Source: JAAZBV01 sp964499695 (GTDB lineage Bacteria; Desulfobacterota; DSM-4660; Desulfatiglandales; HGW-15). From it: a stretch of 19,305 bases of DNA. The notes under the pieces were generated by a model, which was given only the letters and a program-made list of their open reading frames with translations, was not told where the DNA came from and made no database searches. Made by a program: the position numbers and the translations under genes. Shown here piece by piece: positions 6,964 through 13,684 of the stretch (the stretch's first letter is position 1; every line of letters starts with the position of its first letter). Where the stretch lies: contig CAZCMD010000087.1 in NCBI GenBank assembly GCA_964499695.1, positions 1 through 19,305 of the forward strand, in the 5' to 3' direction.

Positions 6964-7740
6964 TCACAATAAACCTCTTTTCTCCGGGATGATCTTATCA
7001 TCAACAGGTTTGCCATAGGGGCAAACAACATTGCAGCGCGTGCATTCCATAAATCCCCGTTCAGTTGTACGACGAATGTATTTCTCCCATTTCTCTTCAA
7101 GATCTTTATCTGCCTGGTGTAAAATTACACAGTCAAATACCTTCACCTTCTCACCGGGTGGCACCCCCTGTGATGGGCCGGGAATAATTGCCTGGAACGG
7201 GCATGCCTTTACACACAGTTCTTTGTCCTGGCATAAAGGCTGTTCAGCGCAGAGATCCCTGGTAAAAGGCTCATCAGGGGTTAGCTCAGTGTTCAAAAGC
7301 AATGCGATCCATCTTACCCTGGGACCGTATTCCGGGGTTATTATTAGGGTGCTATGTCCGATAAATCCCAGGCCCGCCAACATGGCTGCTGGTTTTAACT
7401 GCACTTCAAGTGTAGGGATCGAGTAAATTCTCTTTTCCTTTAAAAGCCAGTTGCTCAATCTCCATGCCCGTGCCTCCATAATATCATTGTAGAAACCGTA
7501 GATATCAATCTGCTTGTTTTCAGCTGTTGGTACAGACAAAATCACCGAGTTAAATTTTTCATCCCATACTACAAAGCCAAAGATGACGAGTGATTTAGCC
7601 TCCGGCATTACCTCCAGAGGTTTTCTGAGCCCTCGATATGGCGGATTCACAGCCTTTTCAATCTGTAACAGGTCAGACACACCGCACAAATCAAATCCAA
7701 ATGATTTTGCCTTTTCTTTAATCTCTTCTTTTAATCCCAT
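6964..7740 (-). CDS. QueG-like 4Fe-4S protein (short epoxyqueuosine reductase relative)
   Basis: The 258-residue protein resembles the core of epoxyqueuosine reductase QueG, a cobalamin- and Fe-S-dependent enzyme of tRNA modification, but lacks the C-terminal HEAT-repeat extension of true QueG (about 350-380 aa). Visible signatures are GFDLCGVSD near the N-terminus, LGFIGHSTLIITPEYGPRVRW at about 124-144, a first cluster motif with Cys164, Cys170, Cys176 and Cys180 followed by Pro, and a second with Cys233, Cys236 and Cys240 followed by Pro. Such short relatives are common in anaerobes and are generally of unknown function, so redox chemistry is all that can be claimed. GGA lies just upstream of the ATG. 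Its 3' end has been duplicated at 5398-5474. Confidence 0.8.
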   Translation of the reverse strand: MGLKEEIKEKAKSFGFDLCGVSDLLQIEKAVNPPYRGLRKPLEVMPEAKSLVIFGFVVWDEKFNSVILSVPTAENKQIDIYGFYNDIMEARAWRLSNWLLKEKRIYSIPTLEVQLKPAAMLAGLGFIGHSTLIITPEYGPRVRWIALLLNTELTPDEPFTRDLCAEQPLCQDKELCVKACPFQAIIPGPSQGVPPGEKVKVFDCVILHQADKDLEEKWEKYIRRTTERGFMECTRCNVVCPYGKPVDDKIIPEKRGLL

Positions 7741-7758
7741 ACATTCCTTATTTAGAGT

Positions 7759-8295
7759 TTATTTGCAGATGTTATTTATTCCTCTCCTGGAGCACCCGCC
7801 AGGCGTTGCTTCACGACTACATTTGTATTCATACTTTGTCCCATTCCACTGCCAGACACCAGAACAAAATCCTGGTCCTCCTATTTCAATATCTGGCCAA
7901 CCATTCATCCCTTTAGTTTCTAAAAAATTATAGATGCCGGTTGCAGTGAATATTAGTATCCAACTGCCATTTGCCCGCTTACTTACAATACTAAAGCCAA
8001 CCCCAGTGTTTCCATGACAACTTGTACCGCCATCTGTTATAACTGCTTCCAGGCTCCCATCACCATTAAGATCCTGTACTACCTCAATATCTCCTGGTTC
8101 AGAAGAAGGCATTTCAGGATCATAGCAATCATTAATCCATTGCTTGTTAATAAACTGAAAGCCAGCGGTTTTGAAGGCGGCCTCTCTGTCAACGGCAGAA
8201 AGACTGCTTGTTTGAGCTGGTGAAGTAAAGCATACCAGCATGATAATTGGTATAACTAAACAGACTCCATGTAATTTTTTTTGATGCCTTCTCAC
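7759..8295 (-). CDS. Secreted cysteine-rich protein of unknown function
   Basis: A GTG start at 8295 with AGAGGT upstream gives 178 residues. Residues 1-28 look like a signal peptide (basic N-terminus, CLVIPIIMLVCF core, SPAQ cleavage region). The mature part has DLNGDGSLEAVITDGG at 75-90, which resembles a calcium-binding DxNxDG loop or an FG-GAP/VCBS-type repeat. Six cysteines (57, 93, 144, 159, 168, 177) could form disulfides in the periplasm or outside the cell. The family is not recognised. It sits between the QueG-like gene (18 bp downstream) and the amidohydrolase (26 bp upstream), all on the same strand, so the three may share a transcript. Confidence 0.7.
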   Translation of the reverse strand: MRRHQKKLHGVCLVIPIIMLVCFTSPAQTSSLSAVDREAAFKTAGFQFINKQWINDCYDPEMPSSEPGDIEVVQDLNGDGSLEAVITDGGTSCHGNTGVGFSIVSKRANGSWILIFTATGIYNFLETKGMNGWPDIEIGGPGFCSGVWQWNGTKYEYKCSREATPGGCSRRGINNICK

Positions 8296-8321
8296 CTAAT
8301 ACCTCTATCCTTATAATACTG

Positions 8322-9605
8322 TTAACATTGAAATAATTCCGTGGGATTATCATGCAACAGCATTTTACCAATCTTTTTTGCCTCATTGATATTAAAGACA
8401 CCATCTGAGATTGCCTCAGATAGTGCCCTGCCTACATTCTCCCTCGCTATCTTCTGATGGCCGATAACAGCGTCAATAATAGCATAGTCTCCGCCAAACG
8501 CACTTATTTTATTCAGGGGAACAGAATCAATCCATTCCCGTAATGCATTGATGCTGGCAGTTGGTGAAATAATATGTGCCCAGCACATATCAATATATAC
8601 GTTGGGGAGACTTTTTGCCAGCGCGCCTAAGATATTCTGAAAAGGGTATCCAATATGAAAAATATCAAATTTCACATAAGGATATCTCAGAAATAAATTA
8701 TTCAAATGAATTGGATTCGCATTATCCACATTATTGCCATTTACCCCCCAGACTCCTCCTGTATGAATCTGTACTATACGGCCAGATTCATTAGCTAAAG
8801 ACAAAATGAAATGAACCATATAATCCTCAAATGCCTTGGACCTGTTTAACCGAACCTGGGGCCGCCATTCAAATTGAGAATCAGTATCAAAGATATGATG
8901 AAACCCTCTTTCTGCTTCTTCTCTGGTTACGAAATCATGTTTGAGAGTGCGGTTATATGCATGATCCATTTTTATACAGACAGCACCTTTTTCAAATGCC
9001 CTGTTAAAGGCTGTTTCACAGGATAATAACCAATTGTCAAAGGAAGAGATCATACGTTTTCCCTCCTCTTTTACCTGCATGAGTGAAGCCTTGCTCGAAG
9101 GGAAAATAAATGGATCTAAACGACATGCACTTTTAAAGTATTCTTTATCACAGTCGAGGCTTTGATTATCAAATCGATCATTAATGGATATCCGAATCTT
9201 GGATTTTTCCTTAAGAACCTTTTTGTAATGTCCCGGTTCCAGGCTTTTAACGAATTGAACATTAAGCTCTTCAATAGTTGTCCGATTAATCTGGTCAATA
9301 CCATATAGTTCCTTTACAGAAAGAATAAGTGCCCGGCCATGTCCGGTATATCTGCATATACCCCAGTATTTCTCTGCAATCATCCATCTATCCATCAGGG
9401 GAATTGATGTATCAAACAGCTTTTCTAATTCTTTACCCGGAAGTCCTGCAGATATCATGTCCGTACTGACATACTGAGTCATATACTCTTTTAAAACATC
9501 AGTATCCTTAAATCTTAAACTTTCATAAGGGGGAAGATGCTCATGCGTATCAAATATTTCAATTGAATTTAGATATTCAAGAAGCTCATTATTTGTCTCT
9601 GACAT
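8322..9605 (-). CDS. Amidohydrolase-superfamily metal-dependent hydrolase
   Basis: The 427-residue protein shows the TIM-barrel metal ligands of the amidohydrolase superfamily: DTHEHL with His21 and His23, Lys212 in CIKMDHAY, QIHTGG with His281, FHIGYP with His317, and FGGDYA with Asp373. The overall size and the mono- or binuclear pattern recall the amidohydrolase-2/uronate isomerase branch. The N-terminal helical segment with LMDRWMIAEKYWGICRYTGHGRAL also fits proteins in that branch. Substrate cannot be told from sequence. AGGAGGGG precedes the ATG. No neighbouring sugar-acid catabolic genes are present to support a uronate pathway. Confidence 0.8.
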   Translation of the reverse strand: MSETNNELLEYLNSIEIFDTHEHLPPYESLRFKDTDVLKEYMTQYVSTDMISAGLPGKELEKLFDTSIPLMDRWMIAEKYWGICRYTGHGRALILSVKELYGIDQINRTTIEELNVQFVKSLEPGHYKKVLKEKSKIRISINDRFDNQSLDCDKEYFKSACRLDPFIFPSSKASLMQVKEEGKRMISSFDNWLLSCETAFNRAFEKGAVCIKMDHAYNRTLKHDFVTREEAERGFHHIFDTDSQFEWRPQVRLNRSKAFEDYMVHFILSLANESGRIVQIHTGGVWGVNGNNVDNANPIHLNNLFLRYPYVKFDIFHIGYPFQNILGALAKSLPNVYIDMCWAHIISPTASINALREWIDSVPLNKISAFGGDYAIIDAVIGHQKIARENVGRALSEAISDGVFNINEAKKIGKMLLHDNPTELFQC

Positions 9606-9688
9606 GTATTCCCCTCCTGATTAGAAAAAAGATTAAGTGGAACCTATAAGAGCAGCTCTGTTATTTTATTTCTTCCAATAATGCAGTC
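9606..9688 (-). other. Short spacer with a small hairpin
   Basis: This 83-bp spacer holds the amidohydrolase ribosome-binding site. It also holds AGAGCAGCTCT at about 9650-9660, followed on the plus strand by a T-rich run. The hairpin is weak and is not called a terminator for either strand. Confidence 0.3.
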
Positions 9689-9901
9689 TTATTCATAAAA
9701 TATTGAGACAATAACTTTTGGGGCGGCATAGAAGCTCCCTCCAGACATAGATTGTTTTATATCATGGATTTTAATATTCGGATTTTGAGTAAGCCACTCT
9801 TGTATCTCCGTCTCTAATTCGGTATGCAGTGGTTCACTCAATCGCATAGAAAATGGTTTTACCTTGCCATAAAAAATAGTGGAAAACATCTTGATCTTCA
9901 T
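9689..9901 (-). CDS. Small conserved-looking protein of unknown function
   Basis: The 70-residue ORF has a strong ribosome-binding site, AAGGAGG, 9 nt before the ATG. The sequence is balanced and globular-looking: MKIKMFSTIFYGK, then TELETEIQEWLTQNPNIKIHDIKQSMSGG, and a C-terminal strand KVIVSIFYE. The pattern of an 'EWLxxNPxIKIxxIKQ' segment followed by a final hydrophobic strand ending in YE looks like a small alpha/beta family that I recall among hypothetical proteins, but I cannot name it. No signal peptide or metal motif. It lies downstream of the methyltransferase, separated by the attC-like hairpin. Confidence 0.65.
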   Translation of the reverse strand: MKIKMFSTIFYGKVKPFSMRLSEPLHTELETEIQEWLTQNPNIKIHDIKQSMSGGSFYAAPKVIVSIFYE

Positions 9902-9945
9902 TTTTTCATTCCTCCTTAATTTTTTACAACGCTCAGAAATGTTAT

Positions 9946-10004
9946 GTATAACGCCCAGTTTAATAGGAGGGCGCAGCCCTTCCTAGTTCTGGCTGATGTT
10001 AACC
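9946..10004 (-). repeat. attC-like imperfect hairpin (possible integron cassette recombination site)
   Basis: A 59-nt imperfect palindrome. On the plus strand GTATAAC (9946-9952) and GTTAACC (9998-10004) flank inner arms CCAG/CTGG and TAGGAGGG/CCCTTCCTA, with an unpaired spacer between the inner boxes and one extra base in an arm. This is the layout of attC sites (R and L boxes, unpaired central spacer, extrahelical base). The methyltransferase stop codon lies inside the terminal TAAC, as is common in cassettes. Each outer box has one mismatch to the RYYYAAC/GTTRRRY consensus, and no second copy is seen. Confidence 0.35.
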
Positions 10005-10774
10005 TTTAATTCCTTTTATTTCCCATACTACCTTTTCTCTACTATATTTACCTGTCTTCATTTCTCTCAATCCTTCAATATAGAAACACGGCTCAAAAAA
10101 AGTCTTGATTGATTCACCATTGAAAAATCTTTTGTAATTTCCATCTATTTCTCTATAANNNNNNNNNNNNNNNNNNNNNNNNNNNNNNNNNNNNNNNNNN
10201 NNNNNNNNNNNNNNNNNNNNNNNNNNNNNNNNNNNNNNNNNNNNNNNNNNNNNNNNNNCTTGATTGATTCACCATTGAAAAATCTTTTGTAATTTCCATC
10301 TATTTCTCTATAATATGGCTCTATTTCATTTCCTTCAGTTGCTCCATGATTTATATCATTGCTAGAATTAACTCGGGCAAGAAAAATACTCTCAGTTTTC
10401 ATAATCCTATGTATCTCTTTGATTATTTTTACTGTATCTGAAGTGCTAAAATAATGAAGAGATAGGTCACTAATTACTATATCGAATACTCTGTCAGAAT
10501 AGGGTAATTCATTCCTTAAGTCAGCGACGCAGGCATTTACCTGGTATTTTTTTCTTACTTGCTTTATTGCTTCATTGGAATAATCAAGCGCATATACGTA
10601 TTTTGAATGTTGTAATAGAAATGGGAGGTTAGAACCATTTCCGCATCCAAGATCCAATATCTTTTTTTCTTTTCTATCCAGGAAGTAATTGGAATATTTT
10701 TCCAACCAAATATCATGTGTGTGTCCGGTCTGTTCTTTGTAATACTTATCCCAACTTTGTTGATGTGCTTCCAT
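9999..10774 (-). CDS. Class I SAM-dependent methyltransferase, interrupted by an assembly gap
   Basis: The coding sequence runs from the ATG at 10774 (a TTG six bases earlier is also possible) and is broken by 100 N at 10159-10258. The same 55 bases lie on both sides of the gap (10104-10158 and 10259-10313). Removing one copy plus the Ns (155 bp) gives one uninterrupted frame of 206 codons from the ATG to TAA at 9999, ending TFFEPCFYIEGLREMKTGKYSREK... The protein has motif I ILDLGCGNGS at 39-48, an acidic residue in YALDYS (Asp64) for the SAM ribose, and the motif IV-like DIVISDLSLHYF at 98-109. The family is Methyltransf_11/25, target unknown. The gene is AT-rich, which suggests transfer. 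Confidence 0.85.
10104..10313. other. Artefactual scaffold gap: 100 N flanked by an identical 55-bp overlap
   Basis: Bases 10104-10158 and 10259-10313 are identical over 55 bp and directly abut the run of exactly 100 N. A round-number gap with an exact overlap on both sides is the signature of two contigs that overlap but were joined with a default gap. Collapsing it restores the methyltransferase frame. It is not a biological repeat. Confidence 0.92.
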
Positions 10775-10780
10775 ACTCAA

Positions 10781-11324
10781 TTATCCAATGGGTCTACCCA
10801 ATGATTATAAAGTTTCTGTTTATCTTCTTAGTCCCAATAAATTTTTGCGGCAAAAATAGCTGTTTTTAGTCATTTTCTAACTGTTTATCATACCTTTTTA
10901 CAGGTTAAAAAAACTGTCTTTTCTAAAACACACTATTTTTAAAGGGTTTTGCTGCAGGTAATTCCCGCATTGCCCCAAGTATTTAAATCAATCAATATTT
11001 TTTTGAAATGCCTGTTTTGGATAGAAACAGGAGTATATGTACATGATCCTTAGTAGGTTTTCAACTGGTTATTCCGGGTAGAGGACCATGGATTTCACTC
11101 CTGAGACCCGCAGTTGGCAGATTTATCATTATTGATGCATTCGTAATAAGCCATCAAACATGTCATTCCCGCGAAGGCTGGAATCTATACCTGTTTTAAA
11201 GTACTGGATCCCCGCCTGCGCGGGGATGACAACCATGTGCTAAGTCCGACTTTTTACAAGACCATCAGTATTGGCTTTATCGCCAAATGTCGTAATGATA
11301 CTTTTTTCAATATCCCACTTTCAG
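10781..11324. other. 544-bp non-coding region containing one MITE-like element
   Basis: No convincing ORF on either strand. It holds a small palindrome, TGGGTCTACCCA, at about 10789-10800 just upstream of the methyltransferase, an AT-rich stretch to about 11000, and the TGTCATTCCCGCG-type element at 11161-11231. I see no RNA gene or other recognisable structure. Confidence 0.6.
11161..11231. repeat. TGTCATTCCCGCG-type palindromic repeat (MITE-like)
   Basis: A 71-bp element with terminal inverted repeats TGTCATTCCCGCG (11161-11173) and CGCGGGGATGACA (11219-11231), with one mismatch. A second internal dyad joins GGAATC with GGATCCCCGCC. The same type of GTCATTCCCGCG...CGCGGGGATGAC repeat is scattered through many proteobacterial genomes and has no known gene of its own. 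Confidence 0.75.
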
Positions 11325-11699
11325 TTATTTCTGCACGTTCTCCTCTGCAACTTCACCCTTTATCTGATCAGATTCAAGTTTGTGTTGATCAGCTTTGAAT
11401 TTGCCCTGGTTTGATTCTATCTTTGTTTGATTAGATTTGAATTTACCCTGTTTCGACTCTATCTTTACCTGGTTTGATCTGATCTTGCCCTGGTTTGACT
11501 CAAGTTTACCCGGCTCCGATGAGATATCCTTTTCAACCTTTATGGTGACCGGTTTATCTCCTGCCAGGACATCCTGTACAGGAACACCCAGTGATATCCC
11601 TAATGAAGCGGCTACCGCTGCAACAGCAATGTTCTTTTTAAATGACCTGCCGGTAATCTTTTTTTTATCGGGGCTATGATTTATTTTTTTTGTTTTCAT
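11325..11699 (-). CDS. Exported protein with seven tandem 7-residue repeats
   Basis: The 124-residue product starts at an ATG preceded by AGGAGG. Residues 21-47 look like a signal peptide (KKNIAVAAVAASLGISLGVP, with VLA-G near the cleavage). Residues 65-113 are seven exact-length heptads of form K-[ILF]-x-[SA]-[NDK]-Q-x: KLESNQG, KIRSNQV, KIESKQG, KFKSNQT, KIESNQG, KFKADQH, KLESDQI. The segment is very polar, rich in Lys, Ser, Asn and Gln, with one hydrophobic residue per heptad. This could be an unusual coiled coil or an extended repeat. The DNA is a 7 x 21-bp tandem array (11361-11507). The tail KGEVAEENVQK exists in a second, broken copy at 5475-5510. The family is not recognised. Confidence 0.75.
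   Translation of the reverse strand: MKTKKINHSPDKKKITGRSFKKNIAVAAVAASLGISLGVPVQDVLAGDKPVTIKVEKDISSEPGKLESNQGKIRSNQVKIESKQGKFKSNQTKIESNQGKFKADQHKLESDQIKGEVAEENVQK
11361..11507 (-). repeat. Seven 21-bp tandem coding repeats
   Basis: The heptad array of the exported protein is encoded by seven consecutive 21-bp units, degenerate at third positions and at the variable codons. Such an array can expand or contract by slippage. Confidence 0.8.
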
Positions 11700-11726
11700 T
11701 TTTATATCCTCCTAAAAGTCTAAAGG

Positions 11727-12407
11727 TTATGCCACCCATTTGCGGACAGCGGTTATGTGTATTGCCATTCTTTCATCAAGTGTTGATGGTACGGGTTGGC
11801 CTGACCCTCTGCAATAATCGGCAATTGTTCGATCCATATCTATCAACATGAGTTCATTTTCACTGGCCTTGCCCTTGGTGATATTCTGAACTGTTTCGAG
11901 TATGGTATCGGATTGATCCGGCGAAAGAGGTTTATCCTTAAGCCTTTCAAGTAAAAAGCAGAGCAGCTCCAGGTAAAGGTCTGCTGCGCGCATAAATGCA
12001 AAGGCGCCCTGTTCCTCAAGATATATTTCTATGGTGCCGCCCTGGTTGAATGTCCCCTTGCATCCGGGCTCAGGCTCAAACTGTGAAAAGGTTTCTACCC
12101 ACGGGTACCTGATATGACGACCCAGGGGGTAAAGGCGGCATACAAGCGGCCGGCCGGGATGTACACTGCACCCGTTTGTTTCCAGGAAGATACAGGTGCC
12201 ATCCTCCCTGTTTTTGAGGAGCGTTCCCCTGACAGTATATTGTGCAATAAAATCTGTTGTTGAAATACCCAGATGACTGGCCATGCAGGCTATCTCATAC
12301 GGGTTTATCTGGATCTTCTTGTTACGGCAGCAGCCAAGGCAGCGTCCGCATGAGAATCCAAATGCTGAATCCCGGTCAAGTCCATGTTTGAATACAGACA
12401 GGTTCAT
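11727..12407 (-). CDS. YkgJ-family cysteine-cluster protein (probable Zn or Fe-S binding)
   Basis: The 226-residue protein opens with FSCGRCLGCC (Cys20, Cys23, Cys26, Cys27), the hallmark CxxCxxCC of the YkgJ/UPF0153 family, and continues with TCIFLETNGCSVHPGRPLVCRLYPLG, where Cys72, Cys80 and Cys90 complete the cluster. The family is widespread, and members are annotated as putative zinc or iron chelators with no settled reaction. The C-terminal half is helical-looking and less conserved. No partner is evident; the gene is divergent from the lipoprotein upstream. Only a weak AGG precedes the ATG. Confidence 0.85.
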   Translation of the reverse strand: MNLSVFKHGLDRDSAFGFSCGRCLGCCRNKKIQINPYEIACMASHLGISTTDFIAQYTVRGTLLKNREDGTCIFLETNGCSVHPGRPLVCRLYPLGRHIRYPWVETFSQFEPEPGCKGTFNQGGTIEIYLEEQGAFAFMRAADLYLELLCFLLERLKDKPLSPDQSDTILETVQNITKGKASENELMLIDMDRTIADYCRGSGQPVPSTLDERMAIHITAVRKWVA

Positions 12408-12621
12408 TTTATTACCTGTAATACATCCCGGTTATTGATAAAACCACCTTTAATATGCTGAAGTATAGAAAGCACTGCGCTTCAAGTCAATAGAAAGAAG
12501 AATCATGGATTTACCCATCTTTATGGAAGCCCACTTGATCCTGAAAAAAACAGTTCACATTTATTCTGATTGGTTTAAAATATCCAAATAAAGCCACCAT
12601 TAATGAAAAGGAGATCAAAAA
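12408..12621. promoter_or_regulatory. Divergent intergenic region with a possible promoter for the lipoprotein
   Basis: No ORF. TTCACA (12554-12559) and TAAAAT (12576-12581) are separated by 16 bp and lie about 40 bp upstream of the lipoprotein GTG. The match is only moderate. An AAGGAG ribosome-binding site precedes the GTG. Confidence 0.35.
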
Positions 12622-13044
12622 GTGAAAAGGGCAATAAAGGTTTTTTCTGTTTTTGTACCATTCATTATTATGTTTCTAACGGTATCGTGTGTTACAACCC
12701 GCCCGCCTGTACCGGAAAAATACAATTTTGATAATAAACTTGAGAAGGTTGAGAGAATCGTGATCTTCAGGGAGCCCACCTGGGAAGAGGTAGATACCCA
12801 GTCTATTATCCTTGAAACCGACTTTAATGAATATTACCTGCTTATTCTACAAAGACCCATCAGCACTAATCACTTTGAAATAGGCATACACGGCACCGGT
12901 TCCACCATTTCAGCCGGATATGATATGGTAGTTGCTTTAAATGAAGGCACAGGCCCTCTGTATTATAGGATTGATAAGATCTATCGCCTTAAAGATAAGA
13001 AACAGAAAAGGGAGATCAGGGAACTCTTAAAAAGTAAGAATTGA
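12622..13044 (+). CDS. Lipoprotein, DUF6491-like
   Basis: The GTG start is chosen for the AAGGAG just upstream and the lipoprotein signal it produces: basic MKRAIK, hydrophobic VFSVFVPFIIMFL, then the lipobox TVSC with Cys23 as the lipid-modified residue. The mature part is about 118 residues. WEEVDTQSIILETDFNEYYLLIL followed by an IGIHGTGSTISAGYDMVVAL segment resembles the DUF6491 periplasmic lipoproteins ('..SLIV...YLLTL...I.S.FD.V'), but my family call is from memory. Function is unknown. It ends where the perR promoter begins: the -35 TTGACA overlaps its stop codon. Confidence 0.7.
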   Translation: MKRAIKVFSVFVPFIIMFLTVSCVTTRPPVPEKYNFDNKLEKVERIVIFREPTWEEVDTQSIILETDFNEYYLLILQRPISTNHFEIGIHGTGSTISAGYDMVVALNEGTGPLYYRIDKIYRLKDKKQKREIRELLKSKN

Positions 13045-13068
13045 CAAAACGGATTCATAACTTATAAT
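13041..13068 (+). promoter_or_regulatory. Near-consensus sigma-70 promoter of perR
   Basis: TTGACA (13041-13046) and TATAAT (13063-13068) are both perfect hexamers with a 16-bp spacer. Transcription would start near 13075, about 60 bp before the perR ATG, inside the first Fur/PerR box. The -35 overlaps the stop codon of the upstream lipoprotein gene. Confidence 0.75.
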
Positions 13069-13100
13069 TGATAATCATTATCAGATAGTAATCATTATCG
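13069..13100 (+). promoter_or_regulatory. Two tandem 7-1-7 Fur/PerR boxes
   Basis: Box 1, TGATAAT-C-ATTATCA (13069-13083), is a perfect 7-1-7 inverted repeat identical to the classical Fur box core. Box 2, TAGTAAT-C-ATTATCG (13086-13100), is a degenerate version with its centre 17 bp away. Both lie at and just after the predicted transcription start, the position for repression. The likely ligand is the adjacent PerR-like protein (autoregulation), although box 1 matches Fur more than the PerR consensus TTATAATnATTATAA. Confidence 0.8.
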
Positions 13101-13135
13101 CTTTGCGTATATAAAAAGGGCGGATTTAAGCTATT

Positions 13136-13576
13136 ATGGCTGACCATAAAATACGTCTGGAGACTATGATACAGAAGATGCGGGATGCAGGTTGCAGGAT
13201 TACACCTCAGCGCATTGCCATACTCAGGGTCCTTTCCATAAGCGAAGAACACCCGAGTGTTGAAGATATATATGAACAGGTGAAAGGGGAGTTCCCGACA
13301 ACAAGCCTTGCTACTGTCTATAAGAATATCTCGATGCTGAAGGAGCTTAATGAGGTACAGGAACTCAGTTTCGGTACTTTAGGCAGCAGGTATGACGGCA
13401 ACAGACCCGACCCTCATCCACACCTGATCTGTACCAGATGTAAGAAGATAATAGACCCTGACCTTGAGAGTCTGGAATCTGTATCAGCAGAGTTGTTCAG
13501 GGAGACCGGTTTCAGTATAACGAGCCACAGACTGGATTTTTTTGGGATATGCCCTGATTGCCAGAAAAAAATCTGA
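13136..13576 (+). CDS. perR: Fur-family repressor, PerR-like peroxide sensor
   Basis: The 146-residue protein has the Fur winged helix (RITPQRIAILRVLSISEEHPSVEDIYEQV and TSLATVYKNISMLKELNEV). The structural zinc site is Cys99/Cys102 in CTRC and Cys139/Cys142 in CPDC. Residues matching the PerR regulatory metal ligands are all present: His39, Asp87 in SRYDGN, His94 and His96 in DPHPH, and Asp107 in KIIDPD. Asp rather than Glu at the last site supports PerR over Fur. PerR senses hydrogen peroxide by metal-catalysed histidine oxidation and then releases its operators. The gene sits 108 bp upstream of katG, a classical PerR target, and behind its own Fur/PerR boxes. No such box is visible directly in front of katG, so katG may be read from the perR promoter. 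Confidence 0.88.
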   Translation: MADHKIRLETMIQKMRDAGCRITPQRIAILRVLSISEEHPSVEDIYEQVKGEFPTTSLATVYKNISMLKELNEVQELSFGTLGSRYDGNRPDPHPHLICTRCKKIIDPDLESLESVSAELFRETGFSITSHRLDFFGICPDCQKKI

Positions 13577-13684
13577 GCTGAACTGCTATTCTGTGACTCA
13601 TTTTCTTAAACAACCTGTTCACATACTTAAAACAGTTTTTCATGTTTTAGTTTTTTCAATTTTAACACATAAAGGAGGATAGAG

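Noticed and set aside
6897..7100. In-frame 68-residue N-terminal extension of the SGNH-like protein
   Set aside because: It overlaps the end of the QueG-like gene, has no ribosome-binding site or homology, and would bury the clear signal peptide that begins at 6896.
10104..10313. Direct repeat flanking the N run as a biological duplication
   Set aside because: The exact identity, the default 100-N length and the restored reading frame point to overlapping contigs.
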